A stretch of 22,048 nucleotides of DNA, taken from DATEZO01 sp035255485. GTDB lineage: Bacteria > Pseudomonadota > Gammaproteobacteria > Burkholderiales > Burkholderiaceae_D. Below are positions 13,649 through 21,940 of this stretch, piece by piece. The DNA lies in contig DATEZO010000153.1 in the NCBI GenBank assembly GCA_035255485.1, positions 1 through 22,048 on the forward strand. The letters run 5' to 3'. A program made the position numbers and the translations under genes. How positions within the stretch are numbered: the stretch's first letter is position 1; each line of letters starts with the position of its first letter. The notes under the pieces are model-generated. The model worked only from the letters and a program-made list of their open reading frames with translations. It was not told the origin of the DNA and searched no databases.

Positions 13649-14626
13649 ATGCAAAACAGTCTGTTGAAGCCCCGTATCATTGACGTCGAAGCACTAGGCG
13701 CTGGTCACGCCAAGGTCGTGATGGAGCCGTTCGAACGCGGCTACGGCCATACTCTTGGCAACGCACTGCGTCGCGTATTGTTGTCTTCGATGGTTGGCTA
13801 CGCGCCGACCGAGGTCACGATTGCCGGCGTCGTGCACGAATATTCTTCGCTCGACGGCGTACAGGAAGACGTAGTCGATATGCTGCTGAACCTGAAGGGT
13901 GTCGTGTTCAAGCTGCATAACCGCGATGAAGTCACGCTGACCTTGAAAAAGGAAGGCGAAGGTGATGTGCTGGCTTCTGACATCGATCTGCCGCACGACG
14001 TCGAGCTGGTGAATCCGGATCACGTAATTGCGCATCTGACCGCCGGCGGCAAGCTCGACATGCAGATCAAGGTCGAGAAAGGCCGCGGTTATGTGCCGGG
14101 CAATGTACGGCGTCTATCGGAAGATGCGAACAAGACGATTGGCCGCATTATTCTTGACGCTTCTTTCTCTCCGGTGCGCCGCGTATCCTATTCCGTCGAG
14201 TCCGCGCGCGTGGAGCAGCGTACCGACCTGGACAAGCTGATTATCAATATCGAAACCAACGGCGTGATTTCGCCGGAAGAAGCAATCCGCCAGTCGGCAC
14301 GCTTGCTGGTTGACCAGCTGAACGTCTTTGCTGCGCTGGAAGGCACGGAAGCAGCTGCGGAAGCGCCGTCGCGCGCACCGGCGGTTGATCCGATCCTGTT
14401 GCGTCCAGTCGATGATCTGGAATTGACGGTACGCTCTGCAAACTGTCTCAAAGCCGAAAATATTTATTACATCGGTGATCTGATCCAGCGCAGTGAAAAT
14501 GAATTGCTCAAGACGCCGAATCTCGGTCGCAAATCCCTGAATGAAATCAAGGAAGTGCTTGCATCCCGCGGCTTGACGCTGGGCATGAAACTTGAAAACT
14601 GGCCACCAGCCGGTTTGGAAAAATAA
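13649..14626 (+). CDS. rpoA: DNA-directed RNA polymerase alpha subunit
   Basis: The product is 325 residues, a normal length. The N-terminal dimerisation and assembly domain occupies about 1-231 (GYGHTLGNALRRVLLSSM at 31-48). An Ala/Glu/Pro linker follows at about 232-247. The C-terminal domain runs from about 248 to 325, with RSANCLKAENIYYIGDL. R262 is equivalent to E. coli R265, which contacts UP elements and activators such as CRP. Alpha dimerises to nucleate core polymerase assembly. AAGGA lies about 7 nt before the ATG. It follows an intrinsic terminator, so its transcription may rely on read-through or an unrecognised promoter. Confidence 0.98.
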   Translation: MQNSLLKPRIIDVEALGAGHAKVVMEPFERGYGHTLGNALRRVLLSSMVGYAPTEVTIAGVVHEYSSLDGVQEDVVDMLLNLKGVVFKLHNRDEVTLTLKKEGEGDVLASDIDLPHDVELVNPDHVIAHLTAGGKLDMQIKVEKGRGYVPGNVRRLSEDANKTIGRIILDASFSPVRRVSYSVESARVEQRTDLDKLIINIETNGVISPEEAIRQSARLLVDQLNVFAALEGTEAAAEAPSRAPAVDPILLRPVDDLELTVRSANCLKAENIYYIGDLIQRSENELLKTPNLGRKSLNEIKEVLASRGLTLGMKLENWPPAGLEK

Positions 14627-14795
14627 AAAACAAGATATTTCAACGCAGAGGCGTCACGGGCGCGGAGTGAATTGCGAGATTTCTTCCGTGTCCAGTGGCT
14701 TTGCGGTGTAATTTGCCGAAACATCCAATATTACCGGCCCGCGATTGCGAAATCGATAGAAGAGCTGGAATCAAACTTAACTGAAAGGAAATACC

Positions 14796-15191
14796 ATGCG
14801 TCACCGTCACGGCCTCCGTAAATTGAATCGCACTTCGTCGCATCGTCTGGCGATGCTGCGCAACATGACCGTTTCCCTGCTGCGTCACGAAGCCATTAAA
14901 ACCACCTTGCCAAAGGCAAAGGAGCTTCGCCGCGTTGTCGAACCGATCTTGACACTTGGCAAGACCGATTCATTGGCCAACAAGCGTCTGGCTTTTTCTC
15001 GTTTGCGTGACCGTGAAATGGTCGTCAAACTGTTTGCCGAACTCGGCCCGCGTTATGCCGCCCGCAATGGCGGCTACCTGCGCATTCTTAAGATGGGTTT
15101 CCGTCAAGGCGACAATGCTCCCATGGCATTCGTGGAACTGGTCGATCGGCCGGAAATCACGGAAGCGGTTGACGCAGGTGCTGAAGAGTAA
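14796..15191 (+). CDS. rplQ: 50S ribosomal protein L17
   Basis: The product is 131 residues (MRHRHGLRKLNRTSSHRLAMLRNM...), with the conserved RLGDR-like region (FSRLRDREMVVKLFAELGPRY) and GGYLRILKMGFRQGDNAPMAFVEL. L17 lies near the tunnel exit. It is the last gene of the superoperon, 169 bp after rpoA, with AAAGGAAA before the ATG. A very strong terminator starts 27 nt after its stop. Confidence 0.98.
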   Translation: MRHRHGLRKLNRTSSHRLAMLRNMTVSLLRHEAIKTTLPKAKELRRVVEPILTLGKTDSLANKRLAFSRLRDREMVVKLFAELGPRYAARNGGYLRILKMGFRQGDNAPMAFVELVDRPEITEAVDAGAEE

Positions 15192-15218
15192 GCAGGAAAC
15201 AAGGCGCAAGAAAACGTC

Positions 15219-15254
15219 AAGCAAAAGCCAGGCATAGCCTGGCTTTTGCTTTTC
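15219..15254 (+). terminator. Strong terminator after rplQ
   Basis: The 15-bp arms at 15219-15233 and 15237-15251 are perfectly complementary (core GCAAAAGCCAGGC with GCCTGGCTTTTGC) around the 3-nt loop ATA. The T-rich 3' arm and following TTC complete a textbook Rho-independent terminator for the whole superoperon. Confidence 0.93.
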
Positions 15255-15304
15255 TACGCCTGCCTTGAAACTATGGCAAGATGTTCTTCAACTGAAGACT
15301 CTTG

Positions 15305-15321
15305 CATTAGTCATGCTAATG
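15305..15321 (+). repeat. Dyad CATTAG-N5-CTAATG
   Basis: Perfect 6-bp inverted arms (15305-15310 and 15316-15321) surround TCATG. It sits 184 nt upstream of nodI and just before the second terminator-like element. It has the size of an operator half-site pair, but no regulator can be assigned. Confidence 0.4.
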
Positions 15322-15325
15322 AACG

Positions 15326-15360
15326 GTGTGCGTCATCAGATTATCGTGCACTGTTTTTTT
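15326..15360 (+). terminator. Second terminator-like element before nodI
   Basis: GTGTGCG (15326-15332) pairs with CGTGCAC (15345-15351), 7 pairs with two G-U, around a 12-nt loop. TGTTTTTTT follows, with seven consecutive T's. The stem is weak. It could be a back-up for the rplQ terminator, a short-transcript terminator or an attenuator of the ABC genes. Confidence 0.35.
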
Positions 15361-15504
15361 GAATGGTATGCCCGAGCGTCGAGACCACGGGCATCAGTCC
15401 GGATACGCATGTGCCAACCGAGTCCCTGTTGCAAACGGCAAGGGCGAGAATAGACATCATCCGAGCTTGCTGCCACTGATGTGATGTAAAGATCAATAAC
15501 GCAA

Positions 15505-16446
15505 ATGTCACGCCCGTCCGCATCTTCCATCCTGTCCGTTGCTCATCTTCGCAAATCCTATGGCGAAGGCAGCGCGAGACAGGTTGTTATCAACGACCTG
15601 TCATTTGCGCTGCGACGGGGCGAGTGTTACGGCTTGCTTGGACCGAACGGTGCGGGCAAGACGACTACGCTACGCTTGTGCCTCGGGCTCATCACGCCTG
15701 ATAGCGGCGAAATTCATCTGGCTGGCAACCCGGTGCCTGCCGATGCACGCACCGCGCGCATGCGGGTCGGTGTCGTGCCGCAAGCGGACAATCTCGATCC
15801 GGATTTTACCGTGGTGGAAAATTTGCTCGTCTACGGCCGCTATTTCGGTATCGACAATATACAGATCCAATCCCGGATACCGAAGCTGCTGGAATTCGCC
15901 AATCTGGCAGCCAAGAAGGATGCGCGTATCAGTGAGCTCTCGGGCGGTATGAAACGGCGATTGACCCTGGCGCGGGCGCTGATCAATGATCCCGATCTGT
16001 TATTCATGGATGAACCGACCACCGGCCTCGATCCGCAGGCGCGGCACATGATCTGGGAAAGGCTGAAAACGCTGTTAAGCCAGGGCAAGACCATTCTCCT
16101 GACCACGCATTTCATGGACGAGGCGGAACGATTGTGCAACCGCCTTGCAGTGATAGACCATGGCCGCATGATTGCCGAAGGAACGCCGCGCGAGTTGATT
16201 GCGCAACATATCGAGGCGGAAGTGGTCGAAGCATACGGAGAAAATGCGCTTGCCTGGGCCGAAGCGGAGGGGCGGCGCAAATCCGCCCGCATCGAAATCA
16301 GCGGTGAAACGGCGTTTTGCTATACCAATGATGCGCAATTGCTGCTCGATGGGCTGCATGCAACCGATGGCGTGCGCTATGTTCATCGTCCTGCGAATCT
16401 GGAAGATCTGTTTCTCAAGCTGACCGGACGGGAAATGCGAGACTGA
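15505..16446 (+). CDS. nodI: NodI-type ABC exporter ATP-binding protein
   Basis: The product is 313 residues with one ABC ATPase domain. Walker A GPNGAGKT is at 46-53, the Q-loop at Q93, the signature LSGGM at 145-149, Walker B LLFMDEP at 165-171 and the H-loop at H202. The C-terminal third carries SGETAFCY and NLEDLFLKLTGREM, which I recognise as NodI-like rather than a generic ABC-2 ATPase. Rhizobial NodI/NodJ export lipo-chitin Nod factors, but the substrate here is unknown and no nodABC genes are in the window. The start ATG has little Shine-Dalgarno. The permease gene begins 2 nt after the stop. Confidence 0.9.
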   Translation: MSRPSASSILSVAHLRKSYGEGSARQVVINDLSFALRRGECYGLLGPNGAGKTTTLRLCLGLITPDSGEIHLAGNPVPADARTARMRVGVVPQADNLDPDFTVVENLLVYGRYFGIDNIQIQSRIPKLLEFANLAAKKDARISELSGGMKRRLTLARALINDPDLLFMDEPTTGLDPQARHMIWERLKTLLSQGKTILLTTHFMDEAERLCNRLAVIDHGRMIAEGTPRELIAQHIEAEVVEAYGENALAWAEAEGRRKSARIEISGETAFCYTNDAQLLLDGLHATDGVRYVHRPANLEDLFLKLTGREMRD

Positions 16447-16448
16447 CC

Positions 16449-17231
16449 ATGGCGACTCTCTATGCCCTGCCGCAATTCTCATTGCGCTTCTGGCCAGTCT
16501 GGCAACGCAATTTTCTGGTATGGAAAAAATTGGCGGCTGCCAGCATTCTCGGCAATATCGCCGATCCGCTGATCACACTGATTGCATTCGGATACGGTCT
16601 GGGCAGTTTGTTAAACCGCGTCGACGGCATCCCTTATATCCAGTACCTGGCGTCCGGATCGATCTGCATGTCCATCATGATGGCATCCTCGTTCGAATCA
16701 TTGTATTCGGCATTTTCCCGGATGCATGTGCAAAAAACCTGGGAGGCGCTGTTGAATGCGCCCTTGGCACTGGACGACGTGCTGCTGGCGGAAATGCTAT
16801 GGTCCGCAAGCAAATCGCTATTTTCCGGCGTGACGATTCTTGGCGTGATGTTTGCATTAGGTATCGGCTTGCATCCGCATGTCCTGCTGGTCGTGCCATT
16901 GCTGTTTTTTATCGGCATGACATTCTCATCGATCGGTCTGGTGGTGAATGCACTGGCTCAGAGATATGATTTTTTTACCTACTACTTCACGATGGTGCTG
17001 ACGCCGATGATTTTTATCTCGGGTGTGTATTATCCGATAGCGCAATTGCCGCCGTGGCTGCAGGCAATCTCGCATTTTCTGCCGCTGGGCGCCGCAGTCA
17101 GCCTGATACGCCCGCTGGTGCTGGGACGCTGGCCCGACATGGCGTTTGTGCATGTCGGTGTGTTGCTCTTTTATTGTGCCGCCGGGTTTTATGTCGCGAC
17201 AGTCCTGACCCGGCGGCGTCTATTACAATAA
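16449..17231 (+). CDS. nodJ: NodJ-type ABC-2 permease
   Basis: The product is 260 residues with about six membrane segments, near 31-52, 63-83, 117-140, 144-168, 178-196 and 234-253. The ABC-2 signature region FISGVYYPIAQLPPWLQAISHFLPL is at about 189-213. It is the membrane partner of the preceding NodI-type ATPase, with only 2 nt between them, so the pair forms one exporter in the inner membrane. Full length with an intact arginine-rich end (RRRLLQ). The exported substrate is unknown; a polysaccharide or lipid-linked sugar is the family-based guess. Confidence 0.88.
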   Translation: MATLYALPQFSLRFWPVWQRNFLVWKKLAAASILGNIADPLITLIAFGYGLGSLLNRVDGIPYIQYLASGSICMSIMMASSFESLYSAFSRMHVQKTWEALLNAPLALDDVLLAEMLWSASKSLFSGVTILGVMFALGIGLHPHVLLVVPLLFFIGMTFSSIGLVVNALAQRYDFFTYYFTMVLTPMIFISGVYYPIAQLPPWLQAISHFLPLGAAVSLIRPLVLGRWPDMAFVHVGVLLFYCAAGFYVATVLTRRRLLQ

Positions 17232-17258
17232 CGGCTGGATGAACTGCGGAAATTGCCC

Positions 17259-17591
17259 ATGTCGCAAGCGCTCCTGGTACTGACTAATTTGCCCGATGCA
17301 TCAACTGCGCAAAAACTGGCGCGCCAACTGGTGGAACAAAAGCTCGCGGCATGCGTAAACATTCTACCGGCAGTACAGTCGGTTTACCGGTGGCAGGGTG
17401 CGGTGGAAGAAGCGGTCGAAGTCACACTCTTCATCAAGACCATGCAGGCGTGCTATATGGAATTACAGTCGACGATTCTGTCCGCGCATCCGTATCAGAC
17501 GCCGGAAATCATTGCCGTGGCCATTGATCAAGGCCTGCCCGCGTATCTCGACTGGATGGCGCAGGAAACAAAAAGGGATATTCATGTTTAA
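17259..17591 (+). CDS. cutA: CutA1-family divalent-ion tolerance protein
   Basis: The product is 110 residues, typical for CutA1, a small trimeric ferredoxin-like protein linked to copper and divalent-metal tolerance in E. coli. Conserved parts are LAACVNI (C32), SVYRWQG (41-47) and SAHPYQTPEI (75-84). I chose the ATG at 17259; GCGGA lies about 8 nt upstream. A TTG two codons earlier is also in frame. The gene overlaps the dsbD start by 8 nt. The cutA-dsbD neighbourhood is conserved with E. coli, where dsbD was once called cutA2. Its biochemical role remains unsettled. Confidence 0.93.
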   Translation: MSQALLVLTNLPDASTAQKLARQLVEQKLAACVNILPAVQSVYRWQGAVEEAVEVTLFIKTMQACYMELQSTILSAHPYQTPEIIAVAIDQGLPAYLDWMAQETKRDIHV

Positions 17592-19479
17592 TGTTTTCAG
17601 ACCGGCGCTGGCGGAATGGCTGCAAATGGCCTGGCACCGCTGCAAAGAGGCTCGCTACCGTGCACAAGACGCACTGTCGGGGCGCCTGCTCATGACGCTG
17701 ATCCTGGCTCCCATGCTGTTATGCGTTACGTTGGCGCATGCGGACGACGATTATCTGGAACCCGAGGCGGCATTCAAGTTTTCCGCCAGGATGGTTGATC
17801 CGAAGACTGCCGAAGTGACCTATGCGATTGCAGACGGTTATTACATGTATCGCGAACGTTTCAAGTTCGCAGTCGACGGCGCCACGCTGGGTGAACCGGC
17901 GATACCGAAGGGCAGTGTCAAATATGATGAAACCTTCCAGAAAGAGGTGGAAACCTATCACGGCAGCGTGACGATCCGGTTGCCGATCGAAGCGGCCGGC
18001 ACATTTACCTTGAAGTCGACTGGACAGGGATGCGCCGACAAGGGATTATGCTACCCCCCCCAGGAGTCGGTCGTGACCATGACGCCCACTGGCGGTGCAG
18101 GATTGCTGGCGGCCGCGCGCGGAACAGCGGCGACCGGGCAGGTTATCGCATCGCAGTCGCAACCGGCAGCCCTGGCTACCGATAAAACGCGCCGGTCATC
18201 GGTATCTGGCGATGCAGAAATGGGAAGGATAGAGGCCTCGCTGAAAAGCGGCAAACTGATTGCCATCCTTCCCCTGTTCCTGTTGCTTGGCCTTGGTCTG
18301 TCATTCACGCCTTGCGTGCTGCCGATGGTACCGATCCTGTCTTTCATCATCGTCGGCGAGGGCGCGCAGGTGCGGCGACGGCGCGGCCTGATTCTGTCGG
18401 CGACCTATTCGCTCGGCATGGCGATCGTGTATACCGCGCTCGGCATAGCCGCCGGCCTGGTCGGAGAAGGCCTGGCGGCAGCGCTGCAAAATCCGTGGGT
18501 GCTGGGCGCATTCGGGGTGCTGATGGTTGCGCTGTCGCTGTCAATGTTCGGCGTTTATCAATTGCAGGTACCGGCAGCACTGCAAATGAAATTGATGCAG
18601 GCATCCGAAAAGCAGGCCGCCGGTAAACTGCTGGGCGTGTTTGCCATGGGTGCGATTTCGGCGTTGATCGTTGGTCCGTGCGTGGCCGCGCCTTTGGCCG
18701 GCGCGCTGGTGTATATCAGCCAGACGCGCGACGTGATCGTCGGCGGCAGTGCGCTGTTTGCGATGGCGGTTGGCATGAGCATACCGCTATTGCTGGTAGG
18801 CGTTTCGGCGGGTGCGCTGCTGCCGCGTGCCGGGGTATGGATGGAAGCGGTCAAGCAGTTTTTCGGCGTTCTGATGCTGGGGCTTGCATTATGGATGGTG
18901 TCGCCGATCATTCCAGCCGTAGTGCAAATGTGGGGCTGGGCTGCACTTGGCGTCGGATACGGCGGTTATCTGTTGTGGAGCAGGCGCTGGGGCTGGTTGT
19001 TGAAAGGCGTGGGTATCGTGTTTGCGGGTATCGGCGCAGTGCAGTTGGTCGGCGCTGCCACCGGCGGCCACGATGTATTCGCGCCGCTGACGCATCTGGG
19101 CGGCACGCCGGCGCGGGCGCCGTTATTCGTGCGTGTCAAGTCCACGGCCGATCTTGATGCGGCATTGGCCAAATCCAGCGGCAAGCCGGTCATGCTCGAC
19201 TTTTATGCGGACTGGTGCGTGTCATGCAAGGAAATGGAAAAACTGACGTTTTCCGATCCGCGTGTCCAGACCCGGTTCGACGGCATGCAACTGCTGCAGG
19301 TCGATGTTACCGCCAATGATGCGGATGACAAGGCAATGTTGAAGCGCTTCAAACTGTTCGGGCCGCCCGGCATCATTTTCTTTGATAGCCAGGGCCGGGA
19401 AATCGAAGGCGCGCGCGTGATCGGCTACCAGAATGCCGATAAATTCCTCGGCTCGCTTAATTCAGTCGGCAGTCTGTAA
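17584..19479 (+). CDS. dsbD: Thiol:disulfide interchange protein DsbD
   Basis: The product is 631 residues in the three-part DsbD layout. An uncleaved-looking basic lead (1-34) precedes a signal segment (about 35-53, ending AHA). The periplasmic alpha domain has the redox pair C150/C156 in GQGCADKGLCYPP. The membrane domain (about 225-490) has C244 in FTPCVLPMVP and C366 in IVGPCVAAP. The C-terminal thioredoxin-like domain has C545-V-S-C548. DsbD passes electrons from cytoplasmic thioredoxin to DsbC, DsbG and cytochrome c maturation proteins. All six catalytic cysteines are present. AGGGA lies 6 nt before the ATG at 17584. ATGs at 17626 or 17692 would give more ordinary signal peptides, so the start is uncertain. 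Confidence 0.95.
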   Translation: MFNVFRPALAEWLQMAWHRCKEARYRAQDALSGRLLMTLILAPMLLCVTLAHADDDYLEPEAAFKFSARMVDPKTAEVTYAIADGYYMYRERFKFAVDGATLGEPAIPKGSVKYDETFQKEVETYHGSVTIRLPIEAAGTFTLKSTGQGCADKGLCYPPQESVVTMTPTGGAGLLAAARGTAATGQVIASQSQPAALATDKTRRSSVSGDAEMGRIEASLKSGKLIAILPLFLLLGLGLSFTPCVLPMVPILSFIIVGEGAQVRRRRGLILSATYSLGMAIVYTALGIAAGLVGEGLAAALQNPWVLGAFGVLMVALSLSMFGVYQLQVPAALQMKLMQASEKQAAGKLLGVFAMGAISALIVGPCVAAPLAGALVYISQTRDVIVGGSALFAMAVGMSIPLLLVGVSAGALLPRAGVWMEAVKQFFGVLMLGLALWMVSPIIPAVVQMWGWAALGVGYGGYLLWSRRWGWLLKGVGIVFAGIGAVQLVGAATGGHDVFAPLTHLGGTPARAPLFVRVKSTADLDAALAKSSGKPVMLDFYADWCVSCKEMEKLTFSDPRVQTRFDGMQLLQVDVTANDADDKAMLKRFKLFGPPGIIFFDSQGREIEGARVIGYQNADKFLGSLNSVGSL

Positions 19480-19713
19480 GGGCGTCGATCTTGATTGATT
19501 GCCGTGCACGTTCCGCAGGAGATTTATCGCGCAATAGTGGCAGGGGTAAGGTATTTATAGGGGAGTATAGGTAAAAAAATTTAAATTTCGCAGAGAAAAT
19601 GCGGGCATTTAAAAATACAGCCTGGTGTATATAAGGATGGCGGTATCAGCCATTATGAGCCGGAATACCTGATTGACAGCCTTGCCTCATACCTTTTCCG
19701 CGACTTGACTGCA

Positions 19714-20814
19714 TTAATCATCGAGATAATGCTTGCGCCGAAAAAACAGCAGCAATCCCGCAACGATGACCGCCATCATGGCCATCGTGATCCAGAATCC
19801 AGCCTTGTCCTTCAATAGCGGCATCTCGATAAAGTTCATGCCGAAGATCCCGGTAAGCAGGGTCAGCGGCATGAACAGCGCAGTGATCACAGTCAGCGTG
19901 CGCATGATTTCGCTGGTGCGGTGCGCCATCGATGCGAAATGGATCTGCACCGCGGATTCCAGTGAGGATTCGAGCCGGCGCGCATGATTCAAGACCCGCG
20001 CAATATGCTCCATCACATCGTTAACCCGCACCAGCAGCAGATCCTTGGCACGGTGATCCGCCTCGCCGTTGTCGGCATCGATGAAATGGTCGCGCAATTC
20101 CTGCAGCGCGTCATGCTGTTCTTCGCACAAATGATCGAGCTTGTGCAATTCATTGCGCGCATCCAGCAACGCAGCCCAGTCATTGAATGGCCGGCGCGGA
20201 TTGAGCAGCGCACGCTGCCAGCGATCCAGTTGCGTCGTCAGCGGCTGGCGCAACTCCAGGTATTGATCGACCATTGCATTCACCAGGCGCAGCATCAATT
20301 CTTCCGGGGACGCGGCCGGACGGTTGCCATAGGTGCTGCCATCCGGCCTGCGCCTGTAATCGAGCAGGCGATTGCGCGCCGTCTCGATGGTGCGGCTGTT
20401 GCGTGCATGTACGGTGACCAGTGCGTGATGCATCAGCAGAAAGCTTACCGGAATCGTGGCCAGCTTGTGCAGGACGGGCGGAATTTTGCGCTGGCCGGAT
20501 GGCTCCGGTGCGTCGTCGGCTGTCACCGAAGCGCTGTCACTGTCGGCGGTGAGCGCCAGCTTGCGAAACACCACCATCTCGTAATCCCGAGTGGAATCGA
20601 AGTGCGAGGGATGGTAGGCATTGAGGACATCGGCCAGATGCAGATCGTAGACATGCGTGCCGGTAGTGCGCTCCACCGCAGCGCGCCATGCCTCCGGATT
20701 TGTCGCCACTTCGTCATGCGTCGCGTCCAGCCAGAGAAAGGCGCCTGCCGGTATCGTGGCGGGCGCCTGCGGCAGCAGTGCAACCTGGTGATCGCTGATG
20801 AGGATGATATCCAT
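19714..20814 (-). CDS. CorA-family divalent-cation transporter
   Basis: The product is 366 residues. A long cytoplasmic N-terminal domain ends in a helical region (about 180-300). Two C-terminal membrane segments follow (about 303-323 and 340-358) with the GMN selectivity motif at 325-327 (GIFGMNF) between them, then a basic tail (RRKHYLDD). These are the hallmarks of pentameric CorA channels for Mg2+ or Co2+. ZntB proteins share the fold, so substrate is not certain, though GMN favours CorA. It starts 28 nt after hemB with no clear Shine-Dalgarno, so the two may be co-transcribed. It converges on dsbD. Confidence 0.9.
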   Translation of the reverse strand: MDIILISDHQVALLPQAPATIPAGAFLWLDATHDEVATNPEAWRAAVERTTGTHVYDLHLADVLNAYHPSHFDSTRDYEMVVFRKLALTADSDSASVTADDAPEPSGQRKIPPVLHKLATIPVSFLLMHHALVTVHARNSRTIETARNRLLDYRRRPDGSTYGNRPAASPEELMLRLVNAMVDQYLELRQPLTTQLDRWQRALLNPRRPFNDWAALLDARNELHKLDHLCEEQHDALQELRDHFIDADNGEADHRAKDLLLVRVNDVMEHIARVLNHARRLESSLESAVQIHFASMAHRTSEIMRTLTVITALFMPLTLLTGIFGMNFIEMPLLKDKAGFWITMAMMAVIVAGLLLFFRRKHYLDD

Positions 20815-20842
20815 GCCGAATATGGCGCCGATCGCGGGATGA

Positions 20843-21859
20843 TCAGGCAGCGTGCTTCAGCAGACGGGCAACATCCCGTGCGAAATAAGTCAGCACGCCA
20901 TCGGCGCCCGCGCGCTTGAATGCCAGCATGGCTTCCATCATGGTCTTGTCATGGTCAAGCCAGCCATTTTGCGCCGCAGCCTTGATCATCGCGTACTCGC
21001 CGCTGACCTGATAGGCGAAGGTCGGCATCTTGAATTCATCCTTGACCCGACGCACGATATCAAGATACGGCATGCCCGGCTTCACCATCACCATGTCGGC
21101 GCCCTCGGCGATGTCGAGCGCCACTTCGCGCAAGGCTTCATCGCTGTTGGCCGGGTCCATCTGATAGGTGCATTTGCTGCTCTTGCCCAGATTGCCGGCG
21201 GAGCCCACCGCATCGCGGAACGGTCCGTAAAATGCCGACGCATACTTGGCCGAATAAGCCATGATGCGGGTGTAGATATGATGATGCGATTCCAGCGCAT
21301 GGCGCACCGCGCCGATGCGGCCATCCATCATATCGGATGGGGCGACGATATCGACCCCGGCTTCCGCTTGCGCCAGTGCCTGCTTGACCAGGATCGCCGA
21401 GGTTTCGTCATTCAGCACGTAACCATCGGCATTCAGCACGCCATCCTGACCGTGACTGGTATAGGGATCGAGTGCTACATCGGTCAGGATGCCAAGCTCC
21501 GGAAAGCGCTGCTTCAATTCGCGCACGGCGCGCGGCACCAGGCCGTTGGGGTTGACGGCTTCCATGCCATCCGGGGTTTTCAATGCAGGATTAATGACAG
21601 GAAAAAGCGCCATGACCGGGATGCCGAGCACGACGCATTCCTCTGCCATCGCAAACAGCAAGTCAACTGACAGGCGCTCGACCCCAGGCATGGAGGCGAC
21701 TTTTTCGCGCTGATTCTTGCCTTCGACAATGAAAACCGGATAAATCAGATCCGATGCAGTCAGAATATTTTCCCGCATCATTGCCCGGGAAAATGCATCT
21801 TTACGCATGCGCCGCATGCGAATTCCAGGAAAATGTACGTTATTTGAAGAATTGGACAT
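20843..21859 (-). CDS. hemB: Delta-aminolevulinic acid dehydratase (porphobilinogen synthase)
   Basis: The product is 338 residues. It condenses two 5-aminolevulinate molecules to porphobilinogen in cytoplasmic haem biosynthesis. The two catalytic lysines are K205 (AYSAKYASAFYGPFRDA) and the Schiff-base K260 (MVKPGMPYLDIVR). The metal-site segment reads DVALDPYTSHGQDG (127-140), with Ala, Asp and Asp where zinc enzymes have three cysteines, so this is the zinc-independent, magnesium-type enzyme. The start gives the family-typical PGIRMRRMRKDAFSR lead. No Shine-Dalgarno is visible before this ATG, so leaderless or weak initiation is possible. A candidate RNA gene is divergent from it. Confidence 0.97.
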   Translation of the reverse strand: MSNSSNNVHFPGIRMRRMRKDAFSRAMMRENILTASDLIYPVFIVEGKNQREKVASMPGVERLSVDLLFAMAEECVVLGIPVMALFPVINPALKTPDGMEAVNPNGLVPRAVRELKQRFPELGILTDVALDPYTSHGQDGVLNADGYVLNDETSAILVKQALAQAEAGVDIVAPSDMMDGRIGAVRHALESHHHIYTRIMAYSAKYASAFYGPFRDAVGSAGNLGKSSKCTYQMDPANSDEALREVALDIAEGADMVMVKPGMPYLDIVRRVKDEFKMPTFAYQVSGEYAMIKAAAQNGWLDHDKTMMEAMLAFKRAGADGVLTYFARDVARLLKHAA

Positions 21860-21871
21860 GGCGGTATAAAG
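21845..21871 (+). promoter_or_regulatory. Weak candidate promoter for the edge RNA
   Basis: TTGAAG (21845-21850), then 15 nt, then TATAAA (21866-21871). The spacing is shorter than the usual 16-18 nt and the element overlaps the hemB start on the other strand. If used, transcription would begin near 21878 and run into the hairpin series. ATGACA at 21895-21900 is another -35-like hexamer but has no partner. The true start is unresolved. Confidence 0.25.
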
Positions 21872-21940
21872 GCAAATGAATGGTGCAATAAAGATGACAA
21901 AAAGATGAAACTTTTCCGGAGCGTTCCTGCTCTTAAAGGC

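Larger units (their letters stand above)
15192..15504 (+). other. rplQ-nodI intergenic region
   Basis: I see no gene here. It holds the rplQ terminator (15219-15254), a CATTAG/CTAATG dyad (15305-15321) and a second, weaker terminator-like element (15326-15360). I found no convincing sigma70 promoter for the downstream ABC genes. TTGAAA at 15265-15270 is -35-like, but the expected -10 position reads TCAACT. Confidence 0.6.

Noticed and set aside
14627..14795. rpoA-rplQ gap of 169 bp
   Set aside because: I saw only a 5-bp hairpin (CGATT/AATCG) and a poor promoter-like pair (TTGCGG and TCCAAT); nothing above chance.
15265..15453. 62-codon frame upstream of nodI
   Set aside because: It starts at TTG without a Shine-Dalgarno, reads through the dyad and terminator-like hairpin and resembles no protein I know.
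19480..19713. AT-rich convergent gap with AAATTTAAATTT (19577-19588) and AAATGCGGGCATTT (19597-19610)
   Set aside because: The palindromes are short and AT-rich, and the only terminator-like hairpin on the - strand has a 4-bp stem; I could not support a terminator, gene or origin.
19984..20919. 311-codon + strand frame opposite the CorA-family gene
   Set aside because: It is rich in His, Arg and Gln with no domain, and is antisense to a gene with a clear GMN motif and two membrane segments.
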